A DNA stretch of 64,000 nt from Euwallacea fornicatus (Eukaryota; Arthropoda; Insecta; Coleoptera; Curculionidae): NCBI RefSeq assembly GCF_040115645.1, contig NW_027096045.1, forward strand, positions 1 to 64,000, given 5' to 3'. The position numbers and the translations under genes are program-made. Below, piece by piece: positions 1-14,150 of the stretch (position 1 is its first letter; each line of letters opens with the position of its first letter). Below the pieces are notes generated by a model. The model was given only the letters and a program-made list of their open reading frames with translations, searched no databases and was not told the DNA's origin.

Positions 1-2227
1 TCGCTACAGCCAATTTTGTTCAAATCGTCTCCTTTTGGCAAAATAAGCATAATAAGGCCTTAAACGGCAAATCGTCAATTTGGCTCTAATAGAAGCGGCA
101 CTTTTTGGCCAAATCTTATGATTTGGCGTTATCTCGCCAACGCTACAGCCAATTTTGTTCAAATCGTCTCCTTTTGGCAAAATAAGCATAATAGGCCTTA
201 AACGGCAAATCGTCAATTTGGCTCTAATAGAAGCGGCACTTTTTGGCCAAATCTTATGATTTGGCGTTATCTCGCCAACGCTACAGCCAATTTTGTTCAA
301 ATCGTCTCCGTTTGGCAAAATAAGCATAATAAGGCCTTAAACGGCAAATCGTCAATTTGGCTCTAATAGAAGCGGCACTTTTTGGCCAAATCTTATGATT
401 TGGCGTTATCTCGCCAACGCTACAGCCAATTTTGTTCAAATCGTCTCCTTTTGGCAAAATAAGCATAATAAGGCCTTAAACGGCAAATCGTCAATTTGGC
501 TCTAATAGAAGCGGCACTTTTTGGCCAAATCGTACAATTTGGCGATATCTCGCAAACGGTACAACCAATTTTGTTCAAATCGTCTCCTTTTGGCAAAATA
601 AGCATAATAAGGCCTTAAACGGCAAATCGTCAATTTGGCTCTAATAGAAGCGGCACTTTTTGGCCAAATCGTACAATTTGGCGATTTCTCGCAAACGCTA
701 CAACCAATTTTGTTCAAATCGTCTCCTTTTGGCAAAATAAGCATAATAAGGCCTTAAACGGCAAATCGTCAATTTGACTCTAATAGAAGCGGCACTTTTT
801 GGCCAAATCTTATGATTTGGCGTTATCTCGCCAACGCTACAGCCAATTTTGTTCAAATCGTCTCCTTTTGGCAAAATAAGCATAATAAGGCCTTAAACGG
901 CAAATCGTCAATTTGACTCTAATAGAAGCGGCACTTTTTGGCCAAATCTTATGATTTGGCGTTATCTCGCCAACGCTACAGCCAATTTTGTTCAAATCGT
1001 CTCCTTTTGGCAAAATAAGCATAATAAGGCCTTAAACGGCAAATCGTCAATTTGGCTCTAATAGAAGCGGCACTTTTTGGCCAAATCTTATGATTTGGCG
1101 TTATCTCGCCAACGCTACAGCCAATTTTGTTCAAATCGGCTCCTTTTGGCAAAATAAGCATAATAAGGCCTTAAACGGCAAATCGTCAATTTGGCTCTAA
1201 TAGAAGCGGCACTTTTTGGCCAAATCGTACAATTTGGCGTTATCTCCGCCAACGCTACAGCCAATTTTGTTCAAATCGTCTCCTTTTGGCAAAATAAGCA
1301 TAATAAGGCCTTAAACGGCAAATCGTCAATTTGGCTCTAATAGAAGCGGCACTTTTTGGCCAAATCGTACAATTTGGCGATATCTCGCAAACGGTACAGC
1401 CAATTTTGTTCAAATCGTCTCCTTTTGGCAAAATAAGCATAATAAGGCCTTAAACGGCAAATCGTCAATTTGGCTCTAATAGAAGCGGCACTTTTTGGCC
1501 AAATCGTACAATTTGGCGATATCTCGCCAACGCTACAACCAATTTTGTTCAAATCGTCTCCTTTTGGCAAAATAAGCATAATAAGGCCTTAAACGGCAAA
1601 TCGTCAATTTGGCTCTAATAGAAGCGGCACTTTTTGGCCAAATCTTATGATTTGGCGTTATCTCGCCAACGCTACAGCCAATTTTGTTCAAATCGTCTCC
1701 TTTTGGCAAAATAAGCATAATAAGGCCTTAAACGGCAAATCGTCAATTTGACTCTAATAGAAGCGGCACTTTTTGGCCAAATCTTATGATTTGGCGTTAT
1801 CTCGCCAACGCTACAGCCAATTTTGTTCAAATCGTCTCCTTTTGGCAAAATAAGCATAATAAGGCCTTAAACGGCAAATCGTCAATTTGGCTCTAATAGA
1901 AGCGGCACTTTTTGGCCAAATCTTATGATTTGGCGTTATCTCGCCAACGCTACAGCCAATTTTGTTCAAATCGGCTCCTTTTGGCAAAATAAGCATAATA
2001 AGGCCTTAAACGGCAAATCGTCAATTTGGCTCTAATAGAAGCGGCACTTTTTGGCCAAATCTTATGATTTGGCGTTATCTCGCCAACGCTACAGCCAATT
2101 TTGTTCAAATCGTCTCCTTTTGGCAAAATAAGCATAATAAGGCCTTAAACGGCAAATCGTCAATTTGGCTCTAATAGAAGCGGCACTTTTTGGCCAAATC
2201 GTACAATTTGGCGTTATCTCGCCAACG

Positions 2228-5005
2228 CTACAGCCAATTTTGTTCAAATCGTCTCCTTTTGGCAAAAAAAGCAGAATAAAGCCTTAAACGGCAAATCGTC
2301 AATTTGGCTCTAATAGAAGCGGCACTTTTTGGCCAAATCTTATGATTTGGCGTTATCTCGCCAACGCTACAGCCAATTTTGTTCAAATCGTCTCCTTTTG
2401 GCAAAATAAGCATAATAGGCCTTAAACGGCAAATCGTCAATTTGGCTCTAATAGAAGCGGCACTTTTTGGCCAAATCTTATGATTTGGCGTTATCTCGCC
2501 AACGCTACAGCCAATTTTGTTCAAATCGTCTCCGTTTGGCAAAATAAGCATAATAAGGCCTTAAACGGCAAATCGTCAATTTGGCTCTAATAGAAGCGGC
2601 ACTTTTTGGCCAAATCTTATGATTTGGCGTTATCTCGCCAACGCTACAGCCAATTTTGTTCAAATCGTCTCCTTTTGGCAAAATAAGCATAATAAGGCCT
2701 TAAACGGCAAATCGTCAATTTGGCTCTAATAGAAGCGGCACTTTTTGGCCAAATCGTACAATTTGGCGATATCTCGCAAACGGTACAGCCAATTTTGTTC
2801 AAATCGTCTCCTTTTGGCAAAATAAGCATAATAAGGCCTTAAACGGCAAATCGTCAATTTGGCTCTAATAGAAGCGGCACTTTTGGCCAAAATCGTACCA
2901 TTTGGCGATATCTCGCAAACGGTACAACCAATTTTGTTCAAATCGTCTCCTTTTGGCAAAATAAGCATAATAAGGCCTTAAACGGCAAATCGTCAATTTG
3001 GCTCTAATAGAAGCGGCACTTTTGGCCAAATCGTACAATTTGGCGATTTCTCGCAAACGCTACAACCAATTTTGTTCAAATCGTCTCCTTTTGGCAAAAT
3101 AAGCATAATAAGGCCTTAAACGGCAAATCGTCAATTTGACTCTAATAGAAGCGGCACTTTTTGGCCAAATCTTATGATTTGGCGTTATCTCGCCAACGCT
3201 ACAGCCAATTTTGTTCAAATCGTCTCCTTTTGGCAAAATAAGCATAATAAGGCCTTAAACGGCAAATCGTCAATTTGACTCTAATAGAAGCGGCACTTTT
3301 TGGCCAAATCTTATGATTTGGCGTTATCTCGCCAACGCTACAGCCAATTTTGTTCAAATCGTCTCCTTTTGGCAAAATAAGCATAATAAGGCCTTAAACG
3401 GCAAATCGTCAATTTGGCTCTAATAGAAGCGGCACTTTTTGGCCAAATCGTACAATTTGGCGATTTCTCGCAAACGCTACAACCAATTTTGTTCAAATCG
3501 TCTCCTTTTGGCAAAATAAGCATAATAAGGCCTTAAACGGCAAATCGTCAATTTGACTCTAATAGAAGCGGCACTTTTTGGCCAAATCGTACAATTTGGC
3601 GTTATCTCGCCAACGCTACAGCCAATTTTGTTCAAATCGTCTCCTTTTGGCAAAAAAAGCAGAATAAAGCCTTAAACGGCAAATCGTCAATTTGGCTCTA
3701 ATAGAAGCGGCACTTTTTGGCCAAATCTTATGATTTGGCGTTATCTCGCCAACGCTACAGCCAATTTTGTTCAAATCGTCTCCTTTTGGCAAAATAAGCA
3801 TAATAGGCCTTAAACGGCAAATCGTCAATTTGGCTCTAATAGAAGCGGCACTTTTTGGCCAAATCTTATGATTTGGCGTTATCTCGCCAACGCTACAGCC
3901 AATTTTGTTCAAATCGTCTCCGTTTGGCAAAATAAGCATAATAAGGCCTTAAACGGCAAATCGTCAATTTGGCTCTAATAGAAGCGGCACTTTTTGGCCA
4001 AATCTTATGATTTGGCGTTATCTCGCCAACGCTACAGCCAATTTTGTTCAAATCGTCTCCTTTTGGCAAAATAAGCATAATAAGGCCTTAAACGGCAAAT
4101 CGTCAATTTGGCTCTAATAGAAGCGGCACTTTTTGGCCAAATCGTACAATTTGGCGATATCTCGCAAACGGTACAGCCAATTTTGTTCAAATCGTCTCCT
4201 TTTGGCAAAATAAGCATAATAAGGCCTTAAACGGCAAATCGTCAATTTGGCTCTAATAGAAGCGGCACTTTTTGGCCAAATCGTACCATTTGGCGATATC
4301 TCGCAAACGGTACAACCAATTTTGTTCAAATCGTCTCCTTTTGGCAAAATAAGCATAATAAGGCCTTAAACGGCAAATCGTCAATTTGGCTCTAATAGAA
4401 GCGGCACTTTTTGGCCAAATCGTACAATTTGGCGATTTCTCGCAAACGCTACAACCAATTTTGTTCAAATCGTCTCCTTTTGGCAAAATAAGCATAATAA
4501 GGCCTTAAACGGCAAATCGTCAATTTGACTCTAATAGAAGCGGCACTTTTTGGCCAAATCTTATGATTTGGCGTTATCTCGCCAACGCTACAGCCAATTT
4601 TGTTCAAATCGTCTCCTTTTGGCAAAATAAGCATAATAAGGCCTTAAACGGCAAATCGTCAATTTGACTCTAATAGAAGCGGCACTTTTTGGCCAAATCT
4701 TATGATTTGGCGTTATCTCGCCAACGCTACAGCCAATTTTGTTCAAATCGTCTCCTTTTGGCAAAATAAGCATAATAAGGCCTTAAACGGCAAATCGTCA
4801 ATTTGGCTCTAATAGAAGCGGCACTTTTTGGCCAAATCGTACAATTTGGCGATTTCTCGCAAACGCTACAACCAATTTTGTTCAAATCGTCTCCTTTTGG
4901 CAAAATAAGCATAATAAGGCCTTAAACGGCAAATCGTCAATTTGACTCTAATAGAAGCGGCACTTTTTGGCCAAATCTTATGATTTGGCGTTATCTCGCC
5001 AACGC
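2228..5005. repeat. 10-monomer higher-order repeat within A1
   Basis: A block of ten monomers beginning near 2228 is repeated near 3616 (spacing 1388-1389 bp, close to 10 x 139 with small deletions). Both copies carry the same private series: an AAAAAAGCAGAATAAAGCC variant, then a 138-bp monomer, then a monomer with CTCCGTTTGGC, then three type-B monomers including GTACCATTTGG, then monomers with TTGACTC. The first copy has extra 1-bp changes around 2880-3025. Confidence 0.75.
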
Positions 5006-8000
5006 TACAGCCAATTTTGTTCAAATCGTCTCCTTTTGGCAAAATAAGCATAATAAGGCCTTAAACGGCAAATCGTCAATTTGACTCTAATAGAAGCGGC
5101 ACTTTTTGGCCAAATCTTATGATTTGGCGTTATCTCGCCAACGCTACAGCCAATTTTGTTCAAATCGTCTCCTTTTGGCAAAATAAGCATAATAAGGCCT
5201 TAAACGGCAAATCGTCAATTTGGCTCTAATAGAAGCGGCACTTTTTGGCCAAATCTTATGATTTGGCGTTATCTCGCCAACGCTACAGCCAATTTTGTTC
5301 AAATCGGCTCCTTTTGGCAAAATAAGCATAATAAGGCCTTAAACGGCAAATCGTCAATTTGGCTCTAATAGAAGCGGCACTTTTTGGCCAAATCTTATGA
5401 TTTGGCGTTATCTCGCCAAGGCTACAGCCAATTTTGTTCAAATCGTCTCCTTTTGGCAAAATAAGCATAATAAGGCCTTAAACGGCAAATCGTCAATTTG
5501 GCTCTAATAGAAGCGGCACTTTTTGGCCAAATCGTACAATTTGGCGTTATCTCGCCAACGCTACAGCCAATTTTGTTCAAATCGTCTCCTTTTGGCAAAA
5601 AAAGCATAATAAGGCCTTAAACGGCAAATCGTCAATTTGGCTCTAATAGAAGCGGCACTTTTTGGCCAAATCGTACAATTTGGCGATATCTCGCAAACGG
5701 TACAACCAATTTGTTCAAATCGTCTCCTTTTGGCAAAATAAGCATAATAAGGCCTTAAACGGCAAATCGTCAATTTGGCTCTAATAGAAGCGGCACTTTT
5801 TGGCCAAATCTTATGATTTGGCGTTATCTCGCCAACGCTACAGCCAATTTTGTTCAAATCGTCTCCTTTTGGCAAAATAAGCATAATAAGGCCTTAAACG
5901 GCAAATCGTCAATTTGGCTCTAATAGAAGCGGCACTTTTTGGCCAAATCGTACAATTTGGCGTTATCTCGCCAACGCTACAGCCAATTTTGTTCAAATCG
6001 TCTCCTTTTGGCAAAATAAGCATAATAAGGCCTTAAACGGCAAATCGTCAATTTGGCTCTAATAGAAGCGGCACTTTTTGGCCAAATCGTACAATTTGGC
6101 GATATCTCGCAAACGGTACAGCCAATTTTGTTCAAATCGTCTCCTTTTGGCAAAATAAGCATAATAAGGCCTTAAACGGCAAATCGTCAATTTGGCTCTA
6201 ATAGAAGCGGCACTTTTTGGCCAAATCGTACAATTTGGCGATATCTCGCCAACGCTACAACCAATTTTGTTCAAATCGTCTCCTTTTGGCAAAATAAGCA
6301 TAATAAGGCCTTAAACGGCAAATCGTCAATTTGACTCTAATAGAAGCGGCACTTTTTGGCCAAATCTTATGATTTGGCGTTATCTCGCCAACGCTACAGC
6401 CAATTTTGTTCAAATCGTCTCCTTTTGGCAAAATAAGCATAATAAGGCCTTAAACGGCAAATCGTCAATTTGGCTCTAATAGAAGCGGCACTTTTTGGCC
6501 AAATCGTACAATTTGGCGATATCTCGCCAACGCTACAGCCAATTTTGTTCAAATCGTCTCCTTTTGGCAAAATAAGCATAATAAGGCCTTAAACGGCAAA
6601 TCGTCAATTTGACTCTAATAGAAGCGGCACTTTTTGGCCAAATCTTATGATTTGGCGTTATCTCGCCAACGCTACAGCCAATTTTGTTCAAATCGTCTCC
6701 TTTTGGCAAAATAAGCATAATAAGGCCTTAAACGGCAAATCGTCAATTTGGCTCTAATAGAAGCGGCACTTTTTGGCCAAATCTTATGATTTGGCGTTAT
6801 CTCGCCAACGCTACAGCCAATTTTGTTCAAATCGGCTCCTTTTGGCAAAATAAGCATAATAAGGCCTTAAACGGCAAATCGTCAATTTGGCTCTAATAGA
6901 AGCGGCACTTTTTGGCCAAATCTTATGATTTGGCGTTATCTCGCCAACGCTACAGCCAATTTTGTTCAAATCGTCTCCTTTTGGCAAAATAAGCATAATA
7001 AGGCCTTAAACGGCAAATCGTCAATTTGGCTCTAATAGAAGCGGCACTTTTTGGCCAAATCGTACAATTTGGCGTTATCTCGCCAACGCTACAGCCAATT
7101 TTGTTCAAATCGTCTCCGTTTGGCAAAATAAGCATAATAAGGCCTTAAACGGCAAATCGTCAATTTGGCTCTAATAGAAGCGGCACTTTTTGGCCAAATC
7201 GTACAATTTGGCGATATCTCGCAAACGGTACAGCCAATTTTGTTCAAATCGTCTCCTTTTGGCAAAATAAGCATAATAAGGCCTTAAACGGCAAATCGTC
7301 AATTTGGCTCTAATAGAAGCGGCACTTTTTGGCCAAATCGTACAATTTGGCGATATCTCGCAAACGGTACAACCAATTTTGTTCAAATCGTCTCCTTTTG
7401 GCAAAATAAGCATAATAAGGCCTTAAACGGCAAATCGTCAATTTGGCTCTAATAGAAGCGGCACTTTTTGGCCAAATCGTACAATTTGGCGATTTCTCGC
7501 AAACGCTACAACCAATTTTGTTCAAATCGTCTCCTTTTGGCAAAATAAGCATAATAAGGCCTTAAACGGCAAATCGTCAATTTGACTCTAATAGAAGCGG
7601 CACTTTTTGGCCAAATCTTATGATTTGGCGTTATCTCGCCAACGCTACAGCCAATTTTGTTCAAATCGTCTCCTTTTGGCAAAATAAGCATAATAAGGCC
7701 TTAAACGGCAAATCGTCAATTTGACTCTAATAGAAGCGGCACTTTTTGGCCAAATCTTATGATTTGGCGTTATCTCGCCAACGCTACAGCCAATTTTGTT
7801 CAAATCGTCTCCTTTTGGCAAAATAAGCATAATAAGGCCTTAAACGGCAAATCGTCAATTTGGCTCTAATAGAAGCGGCACTTTTTGGCCAAATCGTACA
7901 ATTTGGCGATTTTCTCGCAAACGCTACAGCCAATTTTGTTCAAATCGTCTCCTTTTGGCAAAATAAGCATAATAAGGCCTTAAACGGCAAATCGTCAATT

Positions 8001-11000
8001 TGACTCTAATAGAAGCGGCACTTTTTGGCCAAATCTTATGATTTGGCGTTATCTCGCCAACGCTACAGCCAATTTTGTTCAAATCGTCTCCTTTTGGCAA
8101 AATAAGCATAATAAGGCCTTAAACGGCAAATCGTCAATTTGGCTCTAATAGAAGCGGCACTTTTTGGCCAAATCTTATGATTTGGCGTTATCTCGCCAAC
8201 GCTACAGCCAATTTTGTTCAAATCGGCTCCTTTTGGCAAAATAAGCATAATAAGGCCTTAAACGGCAAATCGTCAATTTGGCTCTAATAGAAGCGGCACT
8301 TTTTGGCCAAATCTTATGATTTGGCGTTATCTCGCCAACGCTACAGCCAATTTTGTTCAAATCGTCTCCTTTTGGCAAAATAAGCATAATAAGGCCTTAA
8401 ACGGCAAATCGTCAATTTGGCTCTAATAGAAGCGGCACTTTTTGGCCAAATCGTACAATTTGGCGTTATCTCGCCAACGCTACAGCCAATTTTGTTCAAA
8501 TCGTCTCCTTTTGGCAAAAAAAGCATAATAAGGCCTTAAACGGCAAATCGTCAATTTGGCTCTAATAGAAGCGGCACTTTTTGGCCAAATCTTATGATTT
8601 GGCGTTATCTCGCCAACGCTACAGCCAATTTTGTTCAAATCGTCTCCTTTTGGCAAAATAAGCATAATAAGGCCTTAAACGGCAAATCGTCAATTTGGCT
8701 CTAATAGAAGCGGCACTTTTTGGCCAAATCTTATGATTTGGCGTTATCTCGCCAACGCTACAGCCAATTTTGTTCAAATCGTCTCCTTTTGGCAAAATAA
8801 GCATAATAGGCCTTAAACGGCAAATCGTCAATTTGGCTCTAATAGAAGCGGCACTTTTTGGCCAAATCTTATGATTTGGCGTTATCTCGCCAACGCTACA
8901 GCCAATTTTGTTCAAATCGTCTCCGTTTGGCAAAATAAGCATAATAAGGCCTTAAACGGCAAATCGTCAATTTGGCTCTAATAGAAGCGGCACTTTTTGG
9001 CCAAATCTTATGATTTGGCGTTATCTCGCCAACGCTACAGCCAATTTTGTTCAAATCGTCTCCTTTTGGCAAAATAAGCATAATAAGGCCTTAAACGGCA
9101 AATCGTCAATTTGGCTCTAATAGAAGCGGCACTTTTTGGCCAAATCGTACAATTTGGCGATATCTCGCAAACGGTACAGCCAATTTTGTTCAAATCGTCT
9201 CCTTTTGGCAAAATAAGCATAATAAGGCCTTAAACGGCAAATCGTCAATTTGGCTCTAATAGAAGCGGCACTTTTTGGCCAAATCTTATGATTTGGCGTT
9301 ATCTCGCCAACGCTACAGCCAATTTTGTTCAAATCGTCTCCTTTTGGCAAAATAAGCATAATAAGGCCTTAAACGGCAAATCGTCAATTTGGCTCTAATA
9401 GAAGCGGCACTTTTTGGCCAAATCTTATGATTTGGCGTTATCTCGCCAACGCTACAGCCAATTTTGTTCAAATCGTCTCCTTTTGGCAAAATAAGCATAA
9501 TAGGCCTTAAACGGCAAATCGTCAATTTGGCTCTAATAGAAGCGGCACTTTTTGGCCAAATCTTATGATTTGGCGTTATCTCGCCAACGCTACAGCCAAT
9601 TTTGTTCAAATCGTCTCCGTTTGGCAAAATAAGCATAATAAGGCCTTAAACGGCAAATCGTCAATTTGGCTCTAATAGAAGCGGCACTTTTTGGCCAAAT
9701 CTTATGATTTGGCGTTATCTCGCCAACGCTACAGCCAATTTTGTTCAAATCGTCTCCTTTTGGCAAAATAAGCATAATAAGGCCTTAAACGGCAAATCGT
9801 CAATTTGGCTCTAATAGAAGCGGCACTTTTTGGCCAAATCGTACAATTTGGCGATATCTCGCAAACGGTACAACCAATTTTGTTCAAATCGTCTCCTTTT
9901 GGCAAAATAAGCATAATAAGGCCTTAAACGGCAAATCGTCAATTTGGCTCTAATAGAAGCGGCACTTTTTGGCCAAATCTTATGATTTGGCGTTATCTCG
10001 CCAACGCTACAGCCAATTTTGTTCAAATCGTCTCCTTTTGGCAAAATAAGCATAATAGGCCTTAAACGGCAAATCGTCAATTTGGCTCTAATAGAAGCGG
10101 CACTTTTTGGCCAAATCTTATGATTTGGCGTTATCTCGCCAACGCTACAGCCAATTTTGTTCAAATCGTCTCCGTTTGGCAAAATAAGCATAATAAGGCC
10201 TTAAACGGCAAATCGTCAATTTGGCTCTAATAGAAGCGGCACTTTTTGGCCAAATCTTATGATTTGGCGTTATCTCGCCAACGCTACAGCCAATTTTGTT
10301 CAAATCGTCTCCTTTTGGCAAAATAAGCATAATAAGGCCTTAAACGGCAAATCGTCAATTTGGCTCTAATAGAAGCGGCACTTTTTGGCCAAATCGTACA
10401 ATTTGGCGATATCTCGCAAACGGTACAACCAATTTTGTTCAAATCGTCTCCTTTTGGCAAAATAAGCATAATAAGGCCTTAAACGGCAAATCGTCAATTT
10501 GGCTCTAATAGAAGCGGCACTTTTTGGCCAAATCTTATGATTTGGCGTTATCTCGCCAACGCTACAGCCAATTTTGTTCAAATCGGCTCCTTTTGGCAAA
10601 ATAAGCATAATAAGGCCTTAAACGGCAAATCGTCAATTTGGCTCTAATAGAAGCGGCACTTTTTGGCCAAATCTTATGATTTGGCGTTATCTCGCCAACG
10701 CTACAGCCAATTTTGTTCAAATCGTCTCCTTTTGGCAAAATAAGCATAATAAGGCCTTAAACGGCAAATCGTCAATTTGGCTCTAATAGAAGCGGCACTT
10801 TTTGGCCAAATCTTATGATTTGGCGTTATCTCGCCAACGCTACAGCCAATTTTGTTCAAATCGTCTCCTTTTGGCAAAATAAGCATAATAGGCCTTAAAC
10901 GGCAAATCGTCAATTTGGCTCTAATAGAAGCGGCACTTTTTGGCCAAATCTTATGATTTGGCGTTATCTCGCCAACGCTACAGCCAATTTTGTTCAAATC

Positions 11001-11250
11001 GTCTCCGTTTGGCAAAATAAGCATAATAAGGCCTTAAACGGCAAATCGTCAATTTGGCTCTAATAGAAGCGGCACTTTTTGGCCAAATCTTATGATTTGG
11101 CGTTATCTCGCCAACGCTACAGCCAATTTTGTTCAAATCGTCTCCTTTTGGCAAAATAAGCATAATAAGGCCTTAAACGGCAAATCGTCAATTTGGCTCT
11201 AATAGAAGCGGCACTTTTTGGCCAAATCGTACAATTTGGCGATATCTCGC

Positions 11251-13335
11251 AAACGGTACAGCCAATTTTGTTCAAATCGTCTCCTTTTGGCAAAATAAGC
11301 ATAATAAGGCCTTAAACGGCAAATCGTCAATTTGGCTCTAATAGAAGCGGCACTTTTTGGCCAAATCTTATGATTTGGCGTTATCTCGCCAACGCTACAG
11401 CCAATTTTGTTCAAATCGTCTCCTTTTGGCAAAATAAGCATAATAAGGCCTTAAACGGCAAATCGTCAATTTGGCTCTAATAGAAGCGGCACTTTTTGGC
11501 CAAATCGTACAATTTGGCGATTTCTCGCAAACGCTACAGCCAATTTTGTTCAAATCGTCTCCTTTTGGCAAAATAAGCATAATAAGGCCTTAAACGGCAA
11601 ATCGTCAATTTGACTCTAATAGAAGCGGCACTTTTTGGCCAAATCTTATGATTTGGCGTTATCTCGCCAACGCTACAGCCAATTTTGTTCAAATCGTCTC
11701 CTTTTGGCAAAATAAGCATAATAAGGCCTTAAACGGCAAATCGTCAATTTGGCTCTAATAGAAGCGGCACTTTTTGGCCAAATCTTATGATTTGGCGTTA
11801 TCTCGCCAACGCTACAGCCAATTTTGTTCAAATCGGCTCCTTTTGGCAAAATAAGCATAATAAGGCCTTAAACGGCAAATCGTCAATTTGGCTCTAATAG
11901 AAGCGGCACTTTTTGGCCAAATCTTATGATTTGGCGTTATCTCGCCAACGCTACAGCCAATTTTGTTCAAATCGTCTCCTTTTGGCAAAATAAGCATAAT
12001 AAGGCCTTAAACGGCAAATCGTCAATTTGGCTCTAATAGAAGCGGCACTTTTTGGCCAAATCTTATGATTTGGCGTTATCTCGCCAACGCTACAGCCAAT
12101 TTTGTTCAAATCGTCTCCTTTTGGCAAAATAAGCATAATAAGGCCTTAAACGGCAAATCGTCAATTTGGCTCTAATAGAAGCGGCACTTTTTGGCCAAAT
12201 CGTACAATTTGGCGATATCTCGCAAACGGTACAGCCAATTTTGTTCAAATCGTCTCCTTTTGGCAAAAAAAGCAGAATAAAGCCTTAAACGGCAAATCGT
12301 CAATTTGGCTCTAATAGAAGCGGCACTTTTTGGCCAAATCGTACAATTTGGCGATATCTCGCAAACGGTACAGCCAATTTTGTTCAAATCGTCTCCTTTT
12401 GGTAAAATAAGCATAATAAGGCCTTAAACGGCAAATCGTCAATTTGGCTCTAATAGAAGCGGCACTTTTTGGCCAAATCGTACAATTTGGCGATATCTCG
12501 CAAACGGTACAACCAATTTTGTTCAAATCGTCTCCTTTTGGCAAAATAAGCATAATAAGGCCTTAAACGGCAAATCGTCAATTTGGCTCTAATAGAAGCG
12601 GCACTTTTTGGCCAAATCGTACAATTTGGCGATTTCTCGCAAACGCTACAACCAATTTTGTTCAAATCGTCTCCTTTTGGCAAAATAAGCATAATAAGGC
12701 CTTAAACGGCAAATCGTCAATTTGGCTCTAATAGAAGCGGCACTTTTTGGCCAAATCTTATGATTTGGCGTTATCTCGCCAACGCTACAGCCAATTTTGT
12801 TCAAATCGTCTCCTTTTGGCAAAATAAGCATAATAAGGCCTTAAACGGCAAATCGTCAATTTGGCTCTAATAGAAGCGGCACTTTTTGGCCAAATCGTAC
12901 AATTTGGCGATATCTCGCAAACGCTACAGCCAATTTTGTTCAAATCGTCTCCTTTTGGCAAAAAAAGCATAATAAGGCCTTAAACGGCAAATCGTCAATT
13001 TGGCTCTAATAGAAGCGGCACTTTTTGGCCAAATCTTATGATTTGGCGTTATCTCGCCAACGCTACAGCCAATTTTGTTCAAATCGTCTCCTTTTGGCAA
13101 AATAAGCATAATAAGGCCTTAAACGGCAAATCGTCAATTTGGCTCTAATAGAAGCGGCACTTTTTGGCCAAATCTTATGATTTGGCGTTATCTCGCCAAC
13201 GCTACAGCCAATTTTGTTCAAATCGGCTCCTTTTGGCAAAATAAGCATAATAAGGCCTTAAACGGCAAATCGTCAATTTGGCTCTAATAGAAGCGGCACT
13301 TTTTGGCCAAATCTTATGATTTGGCGTTATCTCGC
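11251..13335. repeat. 15-monomer higher-order repeat, copy 1
   Basis: A 2085-bp block (15 x 139) that recurs immediately downstream at a constant offset of 7207 bp, which is 2085 plus element 1 and its 4-bp target duplication (5122). Diagnostic shared variants are AAAAAAGCAGAATAAAGCC (12267 and 19474), GGTAAAATAAGC (12411 and 19618) and the AAAAAAGCATAATAAGG monomers. The block ends in a hybrid A/B monomer. Confidence 0.85.
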
Positions 13336-13780
13336 AAACGGTACAGCCAATTTTGTTCAAATCGTCTCCTTTTGGCAAAATAAGCATAATAAGGCCTTAA
13401 ACGGCAAATCGTCAATTTGGCTCTAATAGAAGCGGCACTTTTTGGCCAAATCTTATGATTTGGCGTTATCTCGCCAACGCTACAGCCAATTTTGTTCAAA
13501 TCGTCTCCTTTTGGCAAAATAAGCATAATAAGGCCTTAAACGGCAAATCGTCAATTTGGCTCTAATAGAAGCGGCACTTTTTGGCCAAATCGTACAATTT
13601 GGCGATTTCTCGCAAACGCTACAGCCAATTTTGTTCAAATCGTCTCCTTTTGGCAAAATAAGCATAATAAGGCCTTAAACGGCAAATCGTCAATTTGACT
13701 AATTACCACACGCGGATTCCACGAACCACCGCGGGAAGCGCACGGCCAGGATGCAATAGTGCTGACTATGAACTTTATTT

Positions 13781-13790
13781 TATATAAAAG
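13781..13790 (+). promoter_or_regulatory. TATA box in element 1 5' LTR
   Basis: TATATAAAAG lies 81-90 bp into the LTR and is the likely core promoter of the element. The same motif is at 18649-18658 in the 3' LTR. The start site was not identified. Confidence 0.65.
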
Positions 13791-13898
13791 GAGTAGATTT
13801 AAGTTAATTAGCATTCTTTGTGTAATTGTCGTGATTGAAGCTCGTAACTGATAGTGTAACGTAATTTTTGCCTTTATTTGAACTTGTAATAATTTTAA

Positions 13899-13908
13899 AA
13901 TAAATAAA
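13899..13908 (+). terminator. Polyadenylation signals in element 1 LTR
   Basis: Two overlapping AATAAA hexamers, followed by a T-run, about 110 bp downstream of the TATA box. In the 3' LTR the same motifs (18767-18776) would direct 3' end formation. Confidence 0.55.
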
Positions 13909-13949
13909 TCATTTTTTTTTATTGCTCCCAACGAGTAAAGAAATATAAG

Positions 13950-13967
13950 TGGCGCAGTCGTAACGGA
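13950..13967 (+). other. Primer binding site of element 1 (tRNA-Ser type)
   Basis: TGGCGCAGTCG directly follows the 5' LTR, with its T being the last LTR base. This is the start of the classic PBS of 17.6/297-type errantiviruses, complementary to the 3' end of a tRNA-Ser with CCA. The bases after it (TAACGGA) differ from the canonical continuation. Confidence 0.8.
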
Positions 13968-14108
13968 TAAGTTTTCGGGCTTATTAACGAATCGACGTTA
14001 ATGAACTAACCGCGAACTACCGAACCAGTGAAGAAGAAAGAAATTAGAAGAAGAAGCTTGGACCAGTGGACCAGATCCAGATCCAATCAAGGCAAAGAAA
14101 GCAACCAT

Positions 14109-14141
14109 ATGTTCCTGAGAGGCATCACCCTGATACTGTAA
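14109..14141 (+). CDS. Leader micro-ORF of element 1 (candidate env signal-peptide start)
   Basis: ATG plus nine codons, then TAA, located 42 bp upstream of the gag ATG. The peptide is short and hydrophobic (Met-Phe-Leu at the start). A perfect donor GTAAGT (14138-14143) overlaps its end, so splicing would remove the stop after nine codons plus two bases. Elements 2 and 3 have a micro-ORF of the same length with the donor in the same phase. In errantiviruses env is made from a spliced mRNA, so I infer that this is the first coding exon of env. In element 1 the matching acceptor seems deleted, so the exon may be a relic. Confidence 0.6.
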   Translation: MFLRGITLIL

Positions 14142-14143
14142 GT
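14138..14143 (+). promoter_or_regulatory. Splice donor GTAAGT in element 1 leader
   Basis: Perfect metazoan 5' splice-site consensus, 13 bp before the gag ATG. It sits at the end of the leader micro-ORF, 29 nt after that ATG, exactly as in elements 2 and 3. Confidence 0.7.
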
Positions 14144-14150
14144 ACAATCG

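Larger units (their letters stand above)
1..13700. repeat. 139-bp satellite array A1 (about 98 monomers)
   Basis: Head-to-tail tandem repeat with a 139-bp period. Each monomer can be recognised by AGGCCTTAAACGGC, CTCTAATAGAAGCGGCAC, GCTACAGCCAATTTTG and CTCCTTTTGGC. Two main forms differ in the middle: type A has CTTATGATTTGGCGTTATCTC followed by GCCAACGCT (shown here in two parts), and type B has CGTACAATTTGGCGATATC followed by TCGCAAACGGT. Many mosaics occur. Occasional 138-bp monomers lack one A (CATAATAGGCC, for example near 191, 2423, 8806), and isolated 1-bp indels occur (near 1247, 2881, 5708, 7911). The array starts before the window and ends at the gact target duplication of element 1. 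I see no gene in it. Confidence 0.98.
13701..13950 (+). repeat. Element 1 5' LTR
   Basis: 250 bp, beginning AATTACCACACG and ending AAATATAAGT. It matches the 3' LTR with no difference that I can see. It contains a TATA box (13781-13790) and overlapping AATAAA signals (13899-13908) at the spacing expected for U3-R-U5. Confidence 0.95.
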